From Pelagibacterium flavum (GTDB taxonomy: Bacteria > Pseudomonadota > Alphaproteobacteria > Rhizobiales > Devosiaceae), in the NCBI RefSeq assembly GCF_025854335.1, contig NZ_CP107716.1, positions 3,866,457 through 3,930,456 on the forward strand: a DNA stretch of 64,000 nt, in the 5' to 3' direction. Both the position numbers and the translations under genes were made by a program. This document shows positions 1 to 9,034 of this stretch, one piece after another. Position 1 is the stretch's first letter, and every line of letters starts with the position of its first letter. The notes beneath the pieces are model-generated. The model saw only the letters and a list, made by a program, of their open reading frames with translations, was not told the origin of the DNA and searched no databases.

Positions 1-1
1 T

Positions 2-3000
2 GAAGCCGAGCTTGAACGCGAGCTGGCCGTACTGTTGGGGCAGCGGCCGAGCCCGAACGAAAAGCTGCGGGCGCGGAGCCTTTTCGCCCATGCACTCGAC
101 ACGCCGGGCGGGCTCAAGATCAACACCATCCACGCCTTTTGCGAGGCGGTTTTGCAGCGCTTTCCGCGCGAGGCTGGCGTGCCGGTCAATTTCACCGTCA
201 TCGAGGAGGCGGACGCCACGGCGCTGTTGCGCGAGGCGCGCGAGGGGGTGATCGCCGAGGGGCTCAAAGCAGAAGGGCCGGTTGGCGCGGCGGTGCGGGC
301 GCTGTTTAACGCTCTGAGCGACAGTCAGATCGAAACCGCCATTGCCCAATGCCTAGCCAACAATCGCAAGCTGGGGCCGATCCTTGCCGATCCCGAGCAG
401 GCGATTGCGGCAATGCGGGGCAGCATGGGGGTGGGGCCGGGCGAAACAATCGAAGCGTTCAATCGCGGCGTCGTGGACGGGATGCTGGTTTCGACCGGCG
501 AATATTCCGTGATCTGGTCGCTGACGCCACCCGGCGTTGCCAAGCGGGCCGGATTCGAGGACAAGCTCGAACGGATCGACCGGGCAGCACCCACCGCAGC
601 CCAGCTTTTCGCCGCTTATCTGACGGCGGCGGGGACGGCGCCCAAGCGGGGATTTCCGGCCAAGGCCATTGCAGCTTCCATGCCCGAACTGGCCGAGCGG
701 CTGGCGGCCGAGGCCGAGCGGCTCGAAGCGCTGTTTGAAAAATCGAAAGCGCTGACCATTGCCGAGAACAGCGCGGCGCTGACAAGGGTGCTGGCGGCGA
801 TCCTCAAGCGTTATGAGACCAAAAAGCGGGCGCGTTCGCTTATGGATTTCGACGATCTGGTGGCGCGCACTGCAGCTCTGCTCGGCGACAGGGGCATGGG
901 CGAATGGGTGCGCTACAAGCTCGATGCGGGGATCGACCACATCCTTGTCGATGAAAGCCAGGACACCAATCCCGAACAGTGGGCGGTGATCGACGCTCTG
1001 GTCGACGATTATTTTTCCGGTGCAGGGGCGGCACAAAAGCCCAAGACGATCTTTGCGGTGGGCGACCCCAAGCAATCGATCTATTCGTTTCAGGGGGCCG
1101 AGCCAAAACTGTTTCTGGACAAGGGGCGCGCGCTGGCAGCGGCAGCCAAGGCGGCGGGGCGCGACTGGTACGGGGAAACGCTGGAAACCAGTTTCCGTAC
1201 GCTTGGTGAAATCCTCAATGGCGTGGACAAGGTGTTCAACCGGCCCGATATCGCTGCGTCGCTTTTGACCGAAACGGTCCGGCACGAGGCGGCGCGGACG
1301 CGAAAGGGGGGGCGGATCGAAATCTGGCCGGTGATCGAGAACCCCCACAGCCCCGATATCCCCGAGGCATGGCCGACAGCGCCCGTGGAAAGCCTTGCGG
1401 CAGCGCCGCGGCAATTGGCCAACAAGATTGCCGATACCATTGCCGGCTGGATCGAAAGCCGGGCGCCGATCGGGCCGGGAGGCAGGGCGATAAGGCCCGA
1501 GGACATTCTGATCCTCGTTCAGAAACGCAAGGGAATTTTTCCCGAGATCGTGCGGGCGTTAAAGCAGCGCAATATCGTCAGCCCCGGCGCCGACCGGCTG
1601 CCGGTTTCGGCCCATATCGCCATTGACGATCTTTTGGGGCTTGCCGATTTTCTGCTCAATCCGGCCGACGATCTGACACTGGCGGCAATCCTGCGCTCGC
1701 CACTGTTTTCGATTTCCGAGGATGAGTTGTTCACGCTGGCCCATGGGCGCGGACCGATGAGCTTGTTCGAGCGGTTGGCGAGCAGCGAACTGGAGGCGGC
1801 GCAGACCGCATTTGAACGCTTGAGCGGACTGCGGCAGCGGCTCGATTTCGACCGGCCCTACGAGTTTTTCGCGCATGTGCTTTACGGGCAGGACGGGCTG
1901 AAACAGTTTCACGCGCGGCTGGGCGAGGAAGTGGACGAGGTGATCGCCGAATTTTTAGATCTGGCGCTTGAGCACGAGACATCCGACCAGCCCTCACTGA
2001 CCGGGTTCGTTGCCGCAATGCGGGCGTCCGATATCGTGATCAAGCGCGATCTGGTGGCCAAGGCGGCGGGCGTTCGGGTGATGACCGTGCATGGGGCAAA
2101 GGGGCTCGAGGCGCCGGTGGTGATTTTGGCCGATGCCGCAACCAAGCCTCGGGCGGTATCCGACTGCGTCTTTTTCGGCACCCATGATGGCGATGCGTTT
2201 CTGCTCTATTGTCCAAGCAAGGATCATCATTGCGAGGCCTCGCGGCCGCTGCGGGCCGAGGTGGAAGCACGCAATATCGCCGAATACTGGCGCAATCTCT
2301 ATGTGGGGATGACGCGGGCCGAAGAGGCGCTCCATATCGCGGGCACGCTCGACAGCCGCACCAAGGTTGAGGAAACCTGGTTCGGCGCGGTTTCGGACGC
2401 GCTGGAGGACGAGAGCGCCACGATATCGGACCATCGGGGCGAGGTGTTGCGGTTTCCGGCTCTGGAACCGGAAGAATTGACGGGCGGGAACACGAGCGAT
2501 GATTTGCGTGCCTCAATCCAACCGCTGACGCTGGGGCGAGCGCAGAGACGCAAGGGATTGCCGATCATCACCCCATCGCGGCACGATGAGATGTGGGTGC
2601 CGTCGGGACTGGAGACGGTGGCGGAAAGACTACTCGATGCGCGTGGGGCGCGGATGCGGGGCATCGCGTTGCATGCCCTGCTGCAGTATTTGAGTGCCGT
2701 ACCTCAGGACCGGCAGGCAGCTGTGGCGCTGAGCGCGGCGCACACGCTTTTGCCCGACGATCCCGAGCTTGCCGGGCCGGTGGCAGAGCGGGGGCTGGCG
2801 ATCCTCTCCGACCCGGCTTTGGCCGGGCTGTTCGGGGCCGACAGCCGGGCAGAGGTGCCGTTTTCACTCAAAGTGCTGCAGGGCGGCGCCGAGGCGCGGC
2901 TGGAGGGGCGGATCGACCGGCTGGTTGTCGGGGAAAGCGTTCTGGTGGTCGATTACAAATCCGACGCCGGCGTGCCGGGCGGGCCCGAGGCGGTCTCGGC

Positions 3001-3160
3001 GGGGTATGCGCGCCAGTTGGCGCTGTACCGGCTGGCCGCGCAGCGACTGTTTTCGGGCAAAAGGATTGAGGCGGCTATCCTGTGGACGGAAAATTCGCGC
3101 CTGATGAGCATTCCTCCCGAATTGCTTGACGCGGCAGCGGGCGACGTCACGGTGCTGTGA
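2..3160 (+). CDS. addA: AddA, double-strand break repair helicase-nuclease (5' end cut by window edge)
   Basis: AddA is the UvrD-type helicase and nuclease subunit of AddAB, which resects double-strand breaks so that RecA can load. The frame is open from base 2 with no start in view, so the Walker A motif lies outside the window. In order the product shows DESQDT (about 949-966), GDPKQSIYSFQGA (about 1060-1098), SFRT, VMTVHGAKGLE (about 2080-2112) and YVGMTRAEEAL (about 2300-2333). The C-terminal RecB-like nuclease core follows: EGRIDRL, then VVDYKSD (about 2902-2964) and QLALYRLAA. The stop is 108 bases before trxA on the same strand. addB would be expected just upstream, outside the window. 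Family assignment is firm; only the N-terminus is missing. Confidence 0.96.
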   Translation, partial: EAELERELAVLLGQRPSPNEKLRARSLFAHALDTPGGLKINTIHAFCEAVLQRFPREAGVPVNFTVIEEADATALLREAREGVIAEGLKAEGPVGAAVRALFNALSDSQIETAIAQCLANNRKLGPILADPEQAIAAMRGSMGVGPGETIEAFNRGVVDGMLVSTGEYSVIWSLTPPGVAKRAGFEDKLERIDRAAPTAAQLFAAYLTAAGTAPKRGFPAKAIAASMPELAERLAAEAERLEALFEKSKALTIAENSAALTRVLAAILKRYETKKRARSLMDFDDLVARTAALLGDRGMGEWVRYKLDAGIDHILVDESQDTNPEQWAVIDALVDDYFSGAGAAQKPKTIFAVGDPKQSIYSFQGAEPKLFLDKGRALAAAAKAAGRDWYGETLETSFRTLGEILNGVDKVFNRPDIAASLLTETVRHEAARTRKGGRIEIWPVIENPHSPDIPEAWPTAPVESLAAAPRQLANKIADTIAGWIESRAPIGPGGRAIRPEDILILVQKRKGIFPEIVRALKQRNIVSPGADRLPVSAHIAIDDLLGLADFLLNPADDLTLAAILRSPLFSISEDELFTLAHGRGPMSLFERLASSELEAAQTAFERLSGLRQRLDFDRPYEFFAHVLYGQDGLKQFHARLGEEVDEVIAEFLDLALEHETSDQPSLTGFVAAMRASDIVIKRDLVAKAAGVRVMTVHGAKGLEAPVVILADAATKPRAVSDCVFFGTHDGDAFLLYCPSKDHHCEASRPLRAEVEARNIAEYWRNLYVGMTRAEEALHIAGTLDSRTKVEETWFGAVSDALEDESATISDHRGEVLRFPALEPEELTGGNTSDDLRASIQPLTLGRAQRRKGLPIITPSRHDEMWVPSGLETVAERLLDARGARMRGIALHALLQYLSAVPQDRQAAVALSAAHTLLPDDPELAGPVAERGLAILSDPALAGLFGADSRAEVPFSLKVLQGGAEARLEGRIDRLVVGESVLVVDYKSDAGVPGGPEAVSAGYARQLALYRLAAQRLFSGKRIEAAILWTENSRLMSIPPELLDAAAGDVTVL

Positions 3161-3268
3161 GAAGGTCACCTCACGGGGAGGCTTGAACTGGCTTCCGACT
3201 CTGCCTAGCTATAGTGTAACGTAATTTCCAAAGGTCCATATGTGGGGCCTGATAGTAAAGGTAGTGCC

Positions 3269-3592
3269 ATGACCGGACACGTTACAGACGCCAATTTCTC
3301 CACAGAAGTTCTGGGCTCGAAAGAGCCTGTGCTCGTTGATTTCTGGGCGGAATGGTGTGGTCCTTGCCGGGCGATCGCCCCGATCCTCGAAGAGATTTCG
3401 GGCGAAATGGCAGGCAAGGTCAAGATCGTCAAACTCAATGTCGACGAAAACCCCGGCGTTGCCGCGCAATATGGTGTGCGCTCGATCCCGACCATGATTT
3501 TGTTCAAGGGCGGTGAAGCCGCCGACATCAAGGTTGGCGCAGGCACGCCCAAGGCGGGGCTTGTCAAATGGCTCGAAGGCCACGCCGCCTAG
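3269..3592 (+). CDS. trxA: Thioredoxin
   Basis: A 107-residue thioredoxin, the cytoplasmic protein-disulfide reductant. The active site WCGPC is at residues 29-33, and the cis-proline lies in RSIPTMILF. Length is normal for the family. I chose ATG 3269 because the product then begins [10 protein letters not shown], as alphaproteobacterial thioredoxins do, and an AAAGG-like ribosome site lies just upstream. An in-frame GTG at 3242 would add nine residues without homology. The gene follows addA on the same strand, a pairing usual in Hyphomicrobiales. It is followed by a long palindrome and then a rho-independent terminator. Confidence 0.97.
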   Translation: MTGHVTDANFSTEVLGSKEPVLVDFWAEWCGPCRAIAPILEEISGEMAGKVKIVKLNVDENPGVAAQYGVRSIPTMILFKGGEAADIKVGAGTPKAGLVKWLEGHAA

Positions 3593-3596
3593 GCAT

Positions 3597-3714
3597 GGTC
3601 AGGTGAGGGCTGGCTGCAAACGCGGGTTTTCTGCGCTTCCGGTACTCACGTACAAAAGTACGCTCCGTTCCGGTTCTCGAAAGCCCCCGTTTTCGCACAG
3701 CCCTGACCTGCCCT
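3597..3714. repeat. 118-bp imperfect palindromic intergenic element
   Basis: Directly after the trxA stop the sequence folds on itself around a centre at about 3655. The innermost hairpin is GTAC-AAAA-GTAC (3650-3661). Further out, AAACGCGGGTTTTC faces GAAAGCCCCCGTTTTCG, and the outer arms GGTCAGGTGAGGGCTG and CAGCCCTGACCTGCC pair with few mismatches. No protein is encoded. It resembles the dispersed palindromic repeat units of alphaproteobacterial intergenic DNA. I saw no second full copy in this window. Confidence 0.7.
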
Positions 3715-3772
3715 GAGACTCAACAAGAATTCTCGATTTCTCGCCTCTCCTTTCGTTTGGGCGAGACAGCAG

Positions 3773-3810
3773 AACGCCTCCAGCTTTCAGGTTGGAGGCG
3801 TTTTGTTTTG
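3773..3810 (+). terminator. Rho-independent terminator after trxA
   Basis: Ten-base arms AACGCCTCCA (3773-3782) and TGGAGGCGTT (3793-3802) enclose a 10-nt loop and are followed by TTGTTTTGTTT. Polarity fits termination of plus-strand transcripts from trxA. The convergent folC stop codon (3787-3789) lies inside the loop. Confidence 0.85.
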
Positions 3811-5079
3811 TTTGAGGACGGCGCCTGCAAGGTAGAGGGAGCCGCATATGACGATGCGGGCGCCTTCGAAATGGGCGGCGCGCTGCAGCGCGGCGGGGAT
3901 CGAACGGGCGATGGTGGTTGGGATACCCCTGGCTTTGGGAAACCCCGCCAAGGCGCGGGCCGGCAGGGCGCCGGTTTCGCCGGGGATTGGGACCGTAAAG
4001 ACGTGGCTGGTCATATCCGCCAGGGGCGCAAAGAAATTGGCGGCGTCCTTTGAGGCCATCATGCCGCACACCAGCACAAGCGGGGCCGGGCGGGCCTTGT
4101 TCATCTCCTTGAGCGCATTGGCGAGCACCTGAGCGCCAGCGGCGTTGTGGCCGCCATCGAGCCAGAGTTCCTGGCCCTCGGCGACATAGCCCGATAGCGC
4201 TCCGCGCAGCGGCATGAGGCGCGCGGGCCAGACGACCGAGCGCAGGCCGGTGGCGAGCTGGTTTTCATCCTCTACGAGGGAGAAATGGCGCATGGCGGCA
4301 AGGGCTAATGCCGCGTTGTCGACCTGATGAGCGCCGGCCAGGGCAGGGAGCGGCAGATCGAGTAGCCCGTCCTCGTCCTGATAGACAAGCTTGCCGCGCT
4401 GGGCGAATCCATCGAAATCGGCCCCGGCGGCGAAGGGTATGACGCCAAGCTTTTTGGCTTCGGTATCGATCACATCCATGGCCTCATCGGGCTGGCGGGC
4501 GACGACCAGCGGTGAGCCGGACTTGATGATGCCGGCCTTGGCGGAAGCGATCTCGGCGATGGTTTCGCCCAGAAACTGGGTGTGGTCCGACGAAATGGGC
4601 GTGATGATGGTGCCGAGAGGCTTATCGATCACATTGGTGGAATCGAACCGTCCGCCAAGACCCACTTCGAGCAGCAGGTAATCGGCGGGCACGCGGGAGA
4701 AGAGCAGGAAGGCGGCTGCCGTGGTGATCTCGAAAAAGGTGATCGGCTTGCCGCCATTGGCCTTCTCGCATTCTTCGAGCGCGGCGTTGAGCGCGCGCGA
4801 GGAGACGAGCTTTCCGGCCAGCCGAACCCGCTCGCGGAAGACGACGAGATGGGGGGAAGTATAGACGTGGACGCGCTTGCCCTGCGCTTCGAGCATGGCG
4901 CGCAGGAAGGCAATGGTTGAGCCCTTGCCGTTGGTGCCGGCCACGTGGATGACCGGCGGCAGCCGGTCCTGCGGACGGCCTATGGCCTCAAGCATGCGCT
5001 CGGTGCGCCCAAGCTCAAGATCGATGAGCTTGGGGTGGAGCGAGAGCAGCCGCTTCAATATCGCATCGGTGCGGGACAC
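3787..5079 (-). CDS. folC: Bifunctional dihydrofolate synthase / folylpolyglutamate synthase
   Basis: FolC joins glutamate to dihydropteroate and then extends the glutamate tail of folates, using ATP. The 430-residue product has the Mur-ligase-like P-loop VAGTNGKGST at residues 46-55, the following THSPH-type segment as YTSPHLVVFRERV, and a C-terminal glutamate-ligase domain with WLDGGHNAAGA. Length is typical. It lies 27 bases downstream of accD on the same strand, in the conserved run trpA-accD-folC, so co-transcription is likely. Its stop lies in the loop of the trxA terminator, so the two convergent genes end almost together. Confidence 0.96.
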   Translation of the reverse strand: MSRTDAILKRLLSLHPKLIDLELGRTERMLEAIGRPQDRLPPVIHVAGTNGKGSTIAFLRAMLEAQGKRVHVYTSPHLVVFRERVRLAGKLVSSRALNAALEECEKANGGKPITFFEITTAAAFLLFSRVPADYLLLEVGLGGRFDSTNVIDKPLGTIITPISSDHTQFLGETIAEIASAKAGIIKSGSPLVVARQPDEAMDVIDTEAKKLGVIPFAAGADFDGFAQRGKLVYQDEDGLLDLPLPALAGAHQVDNAALALAAMRHFSLVEDENQLATGLRSVVWPARLMPLRGALSGYVAEGQELWLDGGHNAAGAQVLANALKEMNKARPAPLVLVCGMMASKDAANFFAPLADMTSHVFTVPIPGETGALPARALAGFPKARGIPTTIARSIPAALQRAAHFEGARIVICGSLYLAGAVLKQNKTPPT

Positions 5080-5106
5080 GGCCGTCCTGGGCTTTTGATT
5101 ATGAAA

Positions 5107-6099
5107 CTATTCGGCGTGGCCGGCGACCGGGGCGTTGGCAAGGAAATCGTCATCCCCATCGCCTTCGGCGGCGATCGCGACGTCACGCATGCTGACCGCC
5201 GCAGCAGCGGGGGTCGCGCTCTGGCGCGCGGCGGGAATGGCGTCGTTGGCCGGAGCCTTTGTCAGAAGGCCGATCAGCGAGCCGATTGTGGAACGCAGAT
5301 TATGCCGGTGGACGACCATATCGACCATGCCGTGCTCGTAGAGATATTCGGAGCGCTGGAAACCCTTGGGGAGTTTCTCGCGGATGGTTGTCTCGATGAC
5401 GCGGGCACCGGCAAAGCCAATAACCGCGCCGGGTTCGGCCAGATGCACGTCGCCCAGCATCGCGTAGGATGCGGTGACGCCACCGGTCGTGGGGTTGGTG
5501 AGAACCACGATATAGGGCAGGCCCGCTTCGCGCAGGCGCTGCACCGCAACGGTGGTGCGGGGCATCTGCATGAGCGAGAGAATGCCTTCCTGCATGCGGG
5601 CACCGCCCGACGCAGTAAACATGACAAAGGGCGTGTGCGCGACGAGAGCGGCTTCAAGACCGGTCACAATGGCAGAGCCGGCGGCCATGCCGAGCGACCC
5701 GCCCATGAAATCGAAATCCTGGACACCAACCGTTAGCTTGGAACCGTAAAGGTCGCCCTGGGCCACAAGCATGGCATCGTCGTTGCCGGTCTTGGTGCGA
5801 TACTCTTTCAGTCGATCGGTATAGCGCTTTGTGTCGCGGAACTTCAGCGGATCCTGAGGGACCGAAGGCAACGAAAGCTTTGTATATTCGCCATCGTCAA
5901 AGAAGTTGTTCAGCCGGTCCGACGGCTTGATTTTCATGTGGTAGCCCGAATTGGGCACGACCCACTGATTGGCCTCGAGATCGCGATGGAACACCATTTC
6001 CCCGGTTTCGGGGCACTTCACCCAAAGATTGTCCTCGACCTCGCGGCGATTGAGGAAGGAGCGGATCTTGGGGCGAACGACGTTGTCGATCCAGTTCAT
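5107..6099 (-). CDS. accD: Acetyl-CoA carboxylase carboxyltransferase subunit beta
   Basis: AccD pairs with AccA to carry carboxyl groups from biotin to acetyl-CoA, giving malonyl-CoA for fatty-acid synthesis. The 330-residue product starts [12 protein letters not shown], the usual form in Hyphomicrobiales; a GAGAG site precedes ATG 6099. The crotonase-like core is intact: [11 protein letters not shown], then [16 protein letters not shown] and the GFAGARVI region. The N-terminal zinc ribbon is degenerate. C29 is present in KCPETGE, but the other three cysteine positions read T32, V48 and S51. The C-terminus after about residue 285 is low-complexity and alanine-rich. trpA lies 73 bases upstream and folC follows. 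Confidence 0.96.
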   Translation of the reverse strand: MNWIDNVVRPKIRSFLNRREVEDNLWVKCPETGEMVFHRDLEANQWVVPNSGYHMKIKPSDRLNNFFDDGEYTKLSLPSVPQDPLKFRDTKRYTDRLKEYRTKTGNDDAMLVAQGDLYGSKLTVGVQDFDFMGGSLGMAAGSAIVTGLEAALVAHTPFVMFTASGGARMQEGILSLMQMPRTTVAVQRLREAGLPYIVVLTNPTTGGVTASYAMLGDVHLAEPGAVIGFAGARVIETTIREKLPKGFQRSEYLYEHGMVDMVVHRHNLRSTIGSLIGLLTKAPANDAIPAARQSATPAAAAVSMRDVAIAAEGDGDDDFLANAPVAGHAE

Positions 6100-6172
6100 T
6101 TTCTCTCGTCTCAGCTTTTCATTCGGGCGGAACGCGCTGCCCAAGATGTAGGAAGCAATTGTGGCAATACTA

Positions 6173-7000
6173 TCAGCTTCTGGCGCTGCGCGCACCTTGT
6201 GACAATGTACGAACCAGATTGTGAACAGCCTGTGGAGTTCCAAGGCTGGCGCGGCCGTTTTCGAGCGATTTTTCGATCGCGGCAACCAGTGCCGAGCCGA
6301 CGACAACGCCATCGGCATCCTTGCCGATCAGGGCGGCGTCTTCTGCGGATTTGATGCCGAAACCGACCGCTACGGGCAGGTCGGTGACCGATTTGATGCG
6401 ATTGACCGCTTCGCCCACCGCGGCGCGGTTTTTAATCTCGGCGCCGGTGATGCCGGTCATCGAGACGTAATAGACAAAGCCCGAGGCGTTGTTGAGCACT
6501 GTCGGCAGGCGGTTTGCGTCGGTGGTGGGGGTGGTCAGGCGGATGAAGTTGAGGCCGGTTTTGAGCGCCGGGATGCACAATTCGTCATCTTCCTCGGCGG
6601 GGAGATCGACAACAATCAGGCCGTCGACGCCCGATCTTACGGCCTCGGCGATGAACTTTTCGACGCCGTAGATGTAGATGGGGTTGTAGTAACCCATCAG
6701 AACTATTGGGGTTTCGTCGTCATTCGCCCGGAAGCGGGCGACCATTTCAAGCGTCTTTTCAAGGCTCATGCCGGCGGCAAGGGCGCGCTGGCCGGCGAGC
6801 TGGATGGCGACGCCATCGGCCATGGGATCTGAAAACGGCATGCCCAGTTCGATCACATCGGCGCCCGCGGCCGGGAGCCCGGCGAGAATGGCGTCGGCGG
6901 TCGCCTCGTCGGGGTCTCCGGCCATGATGAACGAGACAAAAGCGGGGCGGTTTTCGGCCCGTGTCTTTTCAAACCGCTTGTCGATGCGCGAGGCGCCCAT
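6173..7000 (-). CDS. trpA: Tryptophan synthase alpha subunit
   Basis: TrpA cleaves indole-3-glycerol phosphate and passes indole to TrpB. The 275-residue product has the catalytic acids in order, E51 in [11 protein letters not shown] and D62 in MADG, and the phosphate-binding [10 protein letters not shown] and GVVVGSALV segments. ATG 7000 follows a GGAG site; an upstream in-frame ATG at 7060 would overlap the probable promoter, so I reject it. trpA heads the run trpA-accD-folC. Its partner trpB lies 3 kb away at 10052, beyond an accessory block, and a terminator at 7078-7109 separates trpA from that block. trpA therefore appears to use its own promoter. Confidence 0.97.
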   Translation of the reverse strand: MGASRIDKRFEKTRAENRPAFVSFIMAGDPDEATADAILAGLPAAGADVIELGMPFSDPMADGVAIQLAGQRALAAGMSLEKTLEMVARFRANDDETPIVLMGYYNPIYIYGVEKFIAEAVRSGVDGLIVVDLPAEEDDELCIPALKTGLNFIRLTTPTTDANRLPTVLNNASGFVYYVSMTGITGAEIKNRAAVGEAVNRIKSVTDLPVAVGFGIKSAEDAALIGKDADGVVVGSALVAAIEKSLENGRASLGTPQAVHNLVRTLSQGARSARS

Positions 7001-7035
7001 GAAATCTCCACGACGAAAAAGCCAATGTTTGCCGG

Positions 7036-7065
7036 GATAAAGGACAGGTTGGGGGTGCAAGTCAA
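7036..7065 (-). promoter_or_regulatory. Putative sigma-70-type promoter of trpA
   Basis: On the minus strand TTGACT (7060-7065) and TTTATC (7036-7041) are separated by 18 bases. They lie between the terminator at 7078-7109 and the trpA start at 7000. Position and spacing support a trpA promoter; the -10 match is only moderate. Confidence 0.45.
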
Positions 7066-7077
7066 CTCCATCAATAC

Positions 7078-7109
7078 AAAAGGCACCCGGCCGGAGGCGG
7101 GTGCCTTTT
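7078..7109. terminator. Bidirectional-looking terminator between DUF1127 gene and trpA
   Basis: Arms AAAAGGCACCCG (7078-7089) and CGGGTGCCTTTT (7098-7109) form a 12-bp stem with an 8-nt loop and T-runs on both strands. Its main job is probably to end minus-strand transcripts of the DUF1127 gene before trpA. Confidence 0.85.
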
Positions 7110-7134
7110 TGATGTCGACCGCGAAAGCGGCAGA

Positions 7135-7317
7135 TTACTTGGAGTTGAACGCAGTATCGAAAGCGTGACGGGCCAGATCGGCGCGATTGAGACCGCGCGA
7201 GCGCAGTGCATCGTCGGACATGTTGGACAGATTGGAATAAAGGTTCGAGGCGTTGCGGGCGCGGCCCACGTCACCGAAAAAACCCGAGATGGAATCGAAA
7301 ATCCGATTGCGTGCCAT
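7135..7317 (-). CDS. DUF1127 family small protein
   Basis: A 60-residue protein with the DUF1127 signature in its second half, [25 protein letters not shown], corresponding to the family's 'L-x-D-x-x-L-x-D-I/R-G-L-x-R-x-D-I' pattern. The N-terminus contains [20 protein letters not shown]. An AGGAG site stands before ATG 7317. Such proteins are abundant in alphaproteobacteria; some act in phosphate, carbon or stress regulation, but no role can be assigned to this one. It is monocistronic: a terminator follows it and 190 bases separate it from the SRPBCC gene upstream. Confidence 0.85.
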   Translation of the reverse strand: MARNRIFDSISGFFGDVGRARNASNLYSNLSNMSDDALRSRGLNRADLARHAFDTAFNSK

Positions 7318-7472
7318 TGTTCAAATCTCCTGAAAGGTGCTTGATTTCTTGAGATTTAAATGCGCCTGCCGGTGGCAATAAACAAGCGCTCAATGGGTAT
7401 TCCAGCCATGCACAAAGCGGGGGGCTGACGGCCAGTGGACACTCGGTGCACTTGGCCGCCACGCCCAAAGGA

Positions 7473-7501
7473 CATTCAACTGAGGGCGAGCTGAATGTCG
7501 C
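7473..7501. repeat. Inverted repeat downstream of the SRPBCC gene
   Basis: GACATTCA (7473-7480) and TGAATGTC (7494-7501) are perfect 8-bp arms around a 13-nt loop, just past the stop at 7508 of the minus-strand SRPBCC gene. It lacks a T-run, so it may be a mRNA 3'-end hairpin rather than a true terminator. Confidence 0.4.
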
Positions 7502-7507
7502 TCTGTC

Positions 7508-7927
7508 TTACGCCTTGCCCTCGGCCAGCAGTTTTTCGATGTTGGTGAAGTTTTCTTCCCAGCCCCATTTGGCGCCGCCGATGGCCTGTTTCTGTTCGGG
7601 GCGGAAGCCGGTCTGCTCCATGCGCAGACGGGTGCCCGTGGCCGTGGCGGTGAGGGTGAAGACCACGACGCTTTCGAGCGCGTAGGCGGGATCGGAGTGG
7701 GGGTGGTTCCAGGTGTAGGAAAGGGTCTTTTCGGGCTCGATGGCCAGAACCTCGCATTCCACACCACCCCAATCGCCGCGCAGGGTGAAATTGTGCCCGA
7801 TCTCGGGCTTGAAGTCGGTCTTCATCAGCCATTCCTCCATCAGATGGGGCTGGGTGAGGGCGCGCCATATCTTTTCGGGCGGAAAGGGGATTTCGCGTTC
7901 GACGGTGACGGTGATGGGTTCAGCCAT
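7508..7927 (-). CDS. SRPBCC / AHSA1-like domain protein
   Basis: A 139-residue START/SRPBCC-fold protein of the AHSA1-like (activator of Hsp90 ATPase homologue 1-like) family. The diagnostic N-terminus VEREIPFPPEKIWRALTQPHLMEEWLM is present, followed by G-x-x-F-x-L-R-G-D and the C-terminal W-G-W-E-E-N-F segment. These proteins bind hydrophobic ligands in a deep cavity; substrates are rarely known. It is the last gene of an operon headed by an ArsR regulator, a common association for this family. It begins ten bases after the DUF1801 gene stops. Confidence 0.88.
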   Translation of the reverse strand: MAEPITVTVEREIPFPPEKIWRALTQPHLMEEWLMKTDFKPEIGHNFTLRGDWGGVECEVLAIEPEKTLSYTWNHPHSDPAYALESVVVFTLTATATGTRLRMEQTGFRPEQKQAIGGAKWGWEENFTNIEKLLAEGKA

Positions 7928-7937
7928 GGTGGTGTCC

Positions 7938-8369
7938 TCAGTGCGACTTTTTGGTCCGGGCGGGTTTCTTTAAGGAATTGAGGGTTGCGGCGGCGGCAAA
8001 GAGCGCCTTTAAGGCCGCCTCGTCGATTTCCGCGTCCTCATGGATGTCGATGGCGCGGCGGGTGTTGCCATCGAGGCTCGAATTGAACAGGCCCTTGGGG
8101 TCGTCGAGCGATGCACCCTTGGCGAAGGTCAGTTTGACATAGGTCTTGTAGGTCTCGCCGGTGCAGATGATGCCGGCATGGGACCAGACCGGGGTGCCGC
8201 GCCATTTCCATTCCTCGAGAACTTCGGGGACGGCCTCATGGATGAGGGCGCGGACCCTGGCGAGGGTTTTTCCGCGCCAGTCGCCGAGATCGGCGATGCG
8301 GGCATCGATCAGCTCGGACGCGCTCGCGGTGGACGGAGCGGCCTGGGTGTCATTATCGGGTTTTGGCAT
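7938..8369 (-). CDS. DUF1801 domain protein (first of two)
   Basis: A 143-residue protein whose core, VRALIHEAVPEVLEEWKWRGTPVW followed by KTYVKLTFAKGASL, matches DUF1801 (YdhG-like) proteins. ATG 8369 is preferred; an upstream extension would run into the preceding gene. The C-terminus is basic (KKPARTKKSH). Function is unknown. It stands second from the end of the ArsR-headed operon, ten bases after the neighbouring DUF1801 gene. That gene shares its fold but little sequence, suggesting an old duplication or repeated recruitment. Confidence 0.8.
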   Translation of the reverse strand: MPKPDNDTQAAPSTASASELIDARIADLGDWRGKTLARVRALIHEAVPEVLEEWKWRGTPVWSHAGIICTGETYKTYVKLTFAKGASLDDPKGLFNSSLDGNTRRAIDIHEDAEIDEAALKALFAAAATLNSLKKPARTKKSH

Positions 8370-8379
8370 TGGGTAAGTC

Positions 8380-8799
8380 TCACATTTTTTCGCCGGGCAG
8401 CTTGCTGGCCTGTTCGATCCATGAGGCGAACTGGTCCTCATCGAACCCCATGTCCTCATAGATATCGAGGTAGCGCACCGCCGGGTATTTCGAGGTGCCG
8501 GGCGGGGGCGGATCGAGGTCGCTGCCCTTAAAGAAGGTCACCTTCACGTATTTCGTCATGCAGTGGTAGGAGGTGAACCAATAGTCCTTTTCGACCCCGT
8601 AAAAGGGCGAGTTCCACTTGACCGCCTTTTGCACATCGGGAACCACGCGGGTGATAATGGCATCGAGGCGGCGCCCGATATCGCCCTTCCACCCCGGCAT
8701 GGCGTCGAGATAGGCCCTGACGGGAGCCTCGCCATAGCCCTTGGGAATCTGGGGATTTCCGCCGGACAACAACACCGGCTTGCTTTCCGATTTGCTCAT
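8380..8799 (-). CDS. DUF1801 domain protein (second of two)
   Basis: A 139-residue DUF1801 protein with RLDAIITRVVPDVQKAVKWNSPFYG and YVKVTFFKGSDLDPPPPG, the conserved blocks of this family. The start at 8799 gives MSKSESKPVLL and lies four bases past the stop of the small membrane protein gene, fitting translational coupling. No catalytic motif is visible and the function is unknown. It belongs to the arsR operon (9363 to 7508, minus strand). Confidence 0.82.
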   Translation of the reverse strand: MSKSESKPVLLSGGNPQIPKGYGEAPVRAYLDAMPGWKGDIGRRLDAIITRVVPDVQKAVKWNSPFYGVEKDYWFTSYHCMTKYVKVTFFKGSDLDPPPPGTSKYPAVRYLDIYEDMGFDEDQFASWIEQASKLPGEKM

Positions 8800-8803
8800 T
8801 GTG

Positions 8804-9034
8804 TCATGGGCTTTCGCTTGCGCGCCGCCCGCCGCGCCATTTGATGGCATAGGGTAGCACGAACAGGTAGAGCCCCGTAAAAAGCAACAGGAACAAGGGG
8901 ATGAGGGCGAGCAAATAGACCCAGAAGGCCGGTTCTTCCCCACCGCCCAGGGCGATGAAATTGACGATGACGCCGAGCGTGAAGGCGATTGCCAGCCAGC
9001 GGTGACCCTGGCGGAACCATGCGCTGAGTTTCAT
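8804..9034 (-). CDS. Small two-helix inner-membrane protein
   Basis: A 76-residue hydrophobic protein with two predicted membrane segments, about residues 12-30 (RWLAIAFTLGVIVNFIALG) and 37-65 (FWVYLLALIPLFLLLFTGLYLFVLPYAI), and a basic C-terminal tail. The start ATG overlaps the arsR stop as ATGA (9034-9031), so the genes are translationally coupled. I do not recognise a named family. Placement between an ArsR regulator and DUF1801/SRPBCC genes recurs in Hyphomicrobiales, but no function is established. Confidence 0.75.
   Translation of the reverse strand: MKLSAWFRQGHRWLAIAFTLGVIVNFIALGGGEEPAFWVYLLALIPLFLLLFTGLYLFVLPYAIKWRGGRRASESP

Noticed and set aside
3183..3215. trxA promoter with TTGAAC and TATAGT
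   Set aside because: The boxes are separated by 21 bases, too far for a sigma-70 promoter. The TATAGT may be real with another -35, but no good partner was found.
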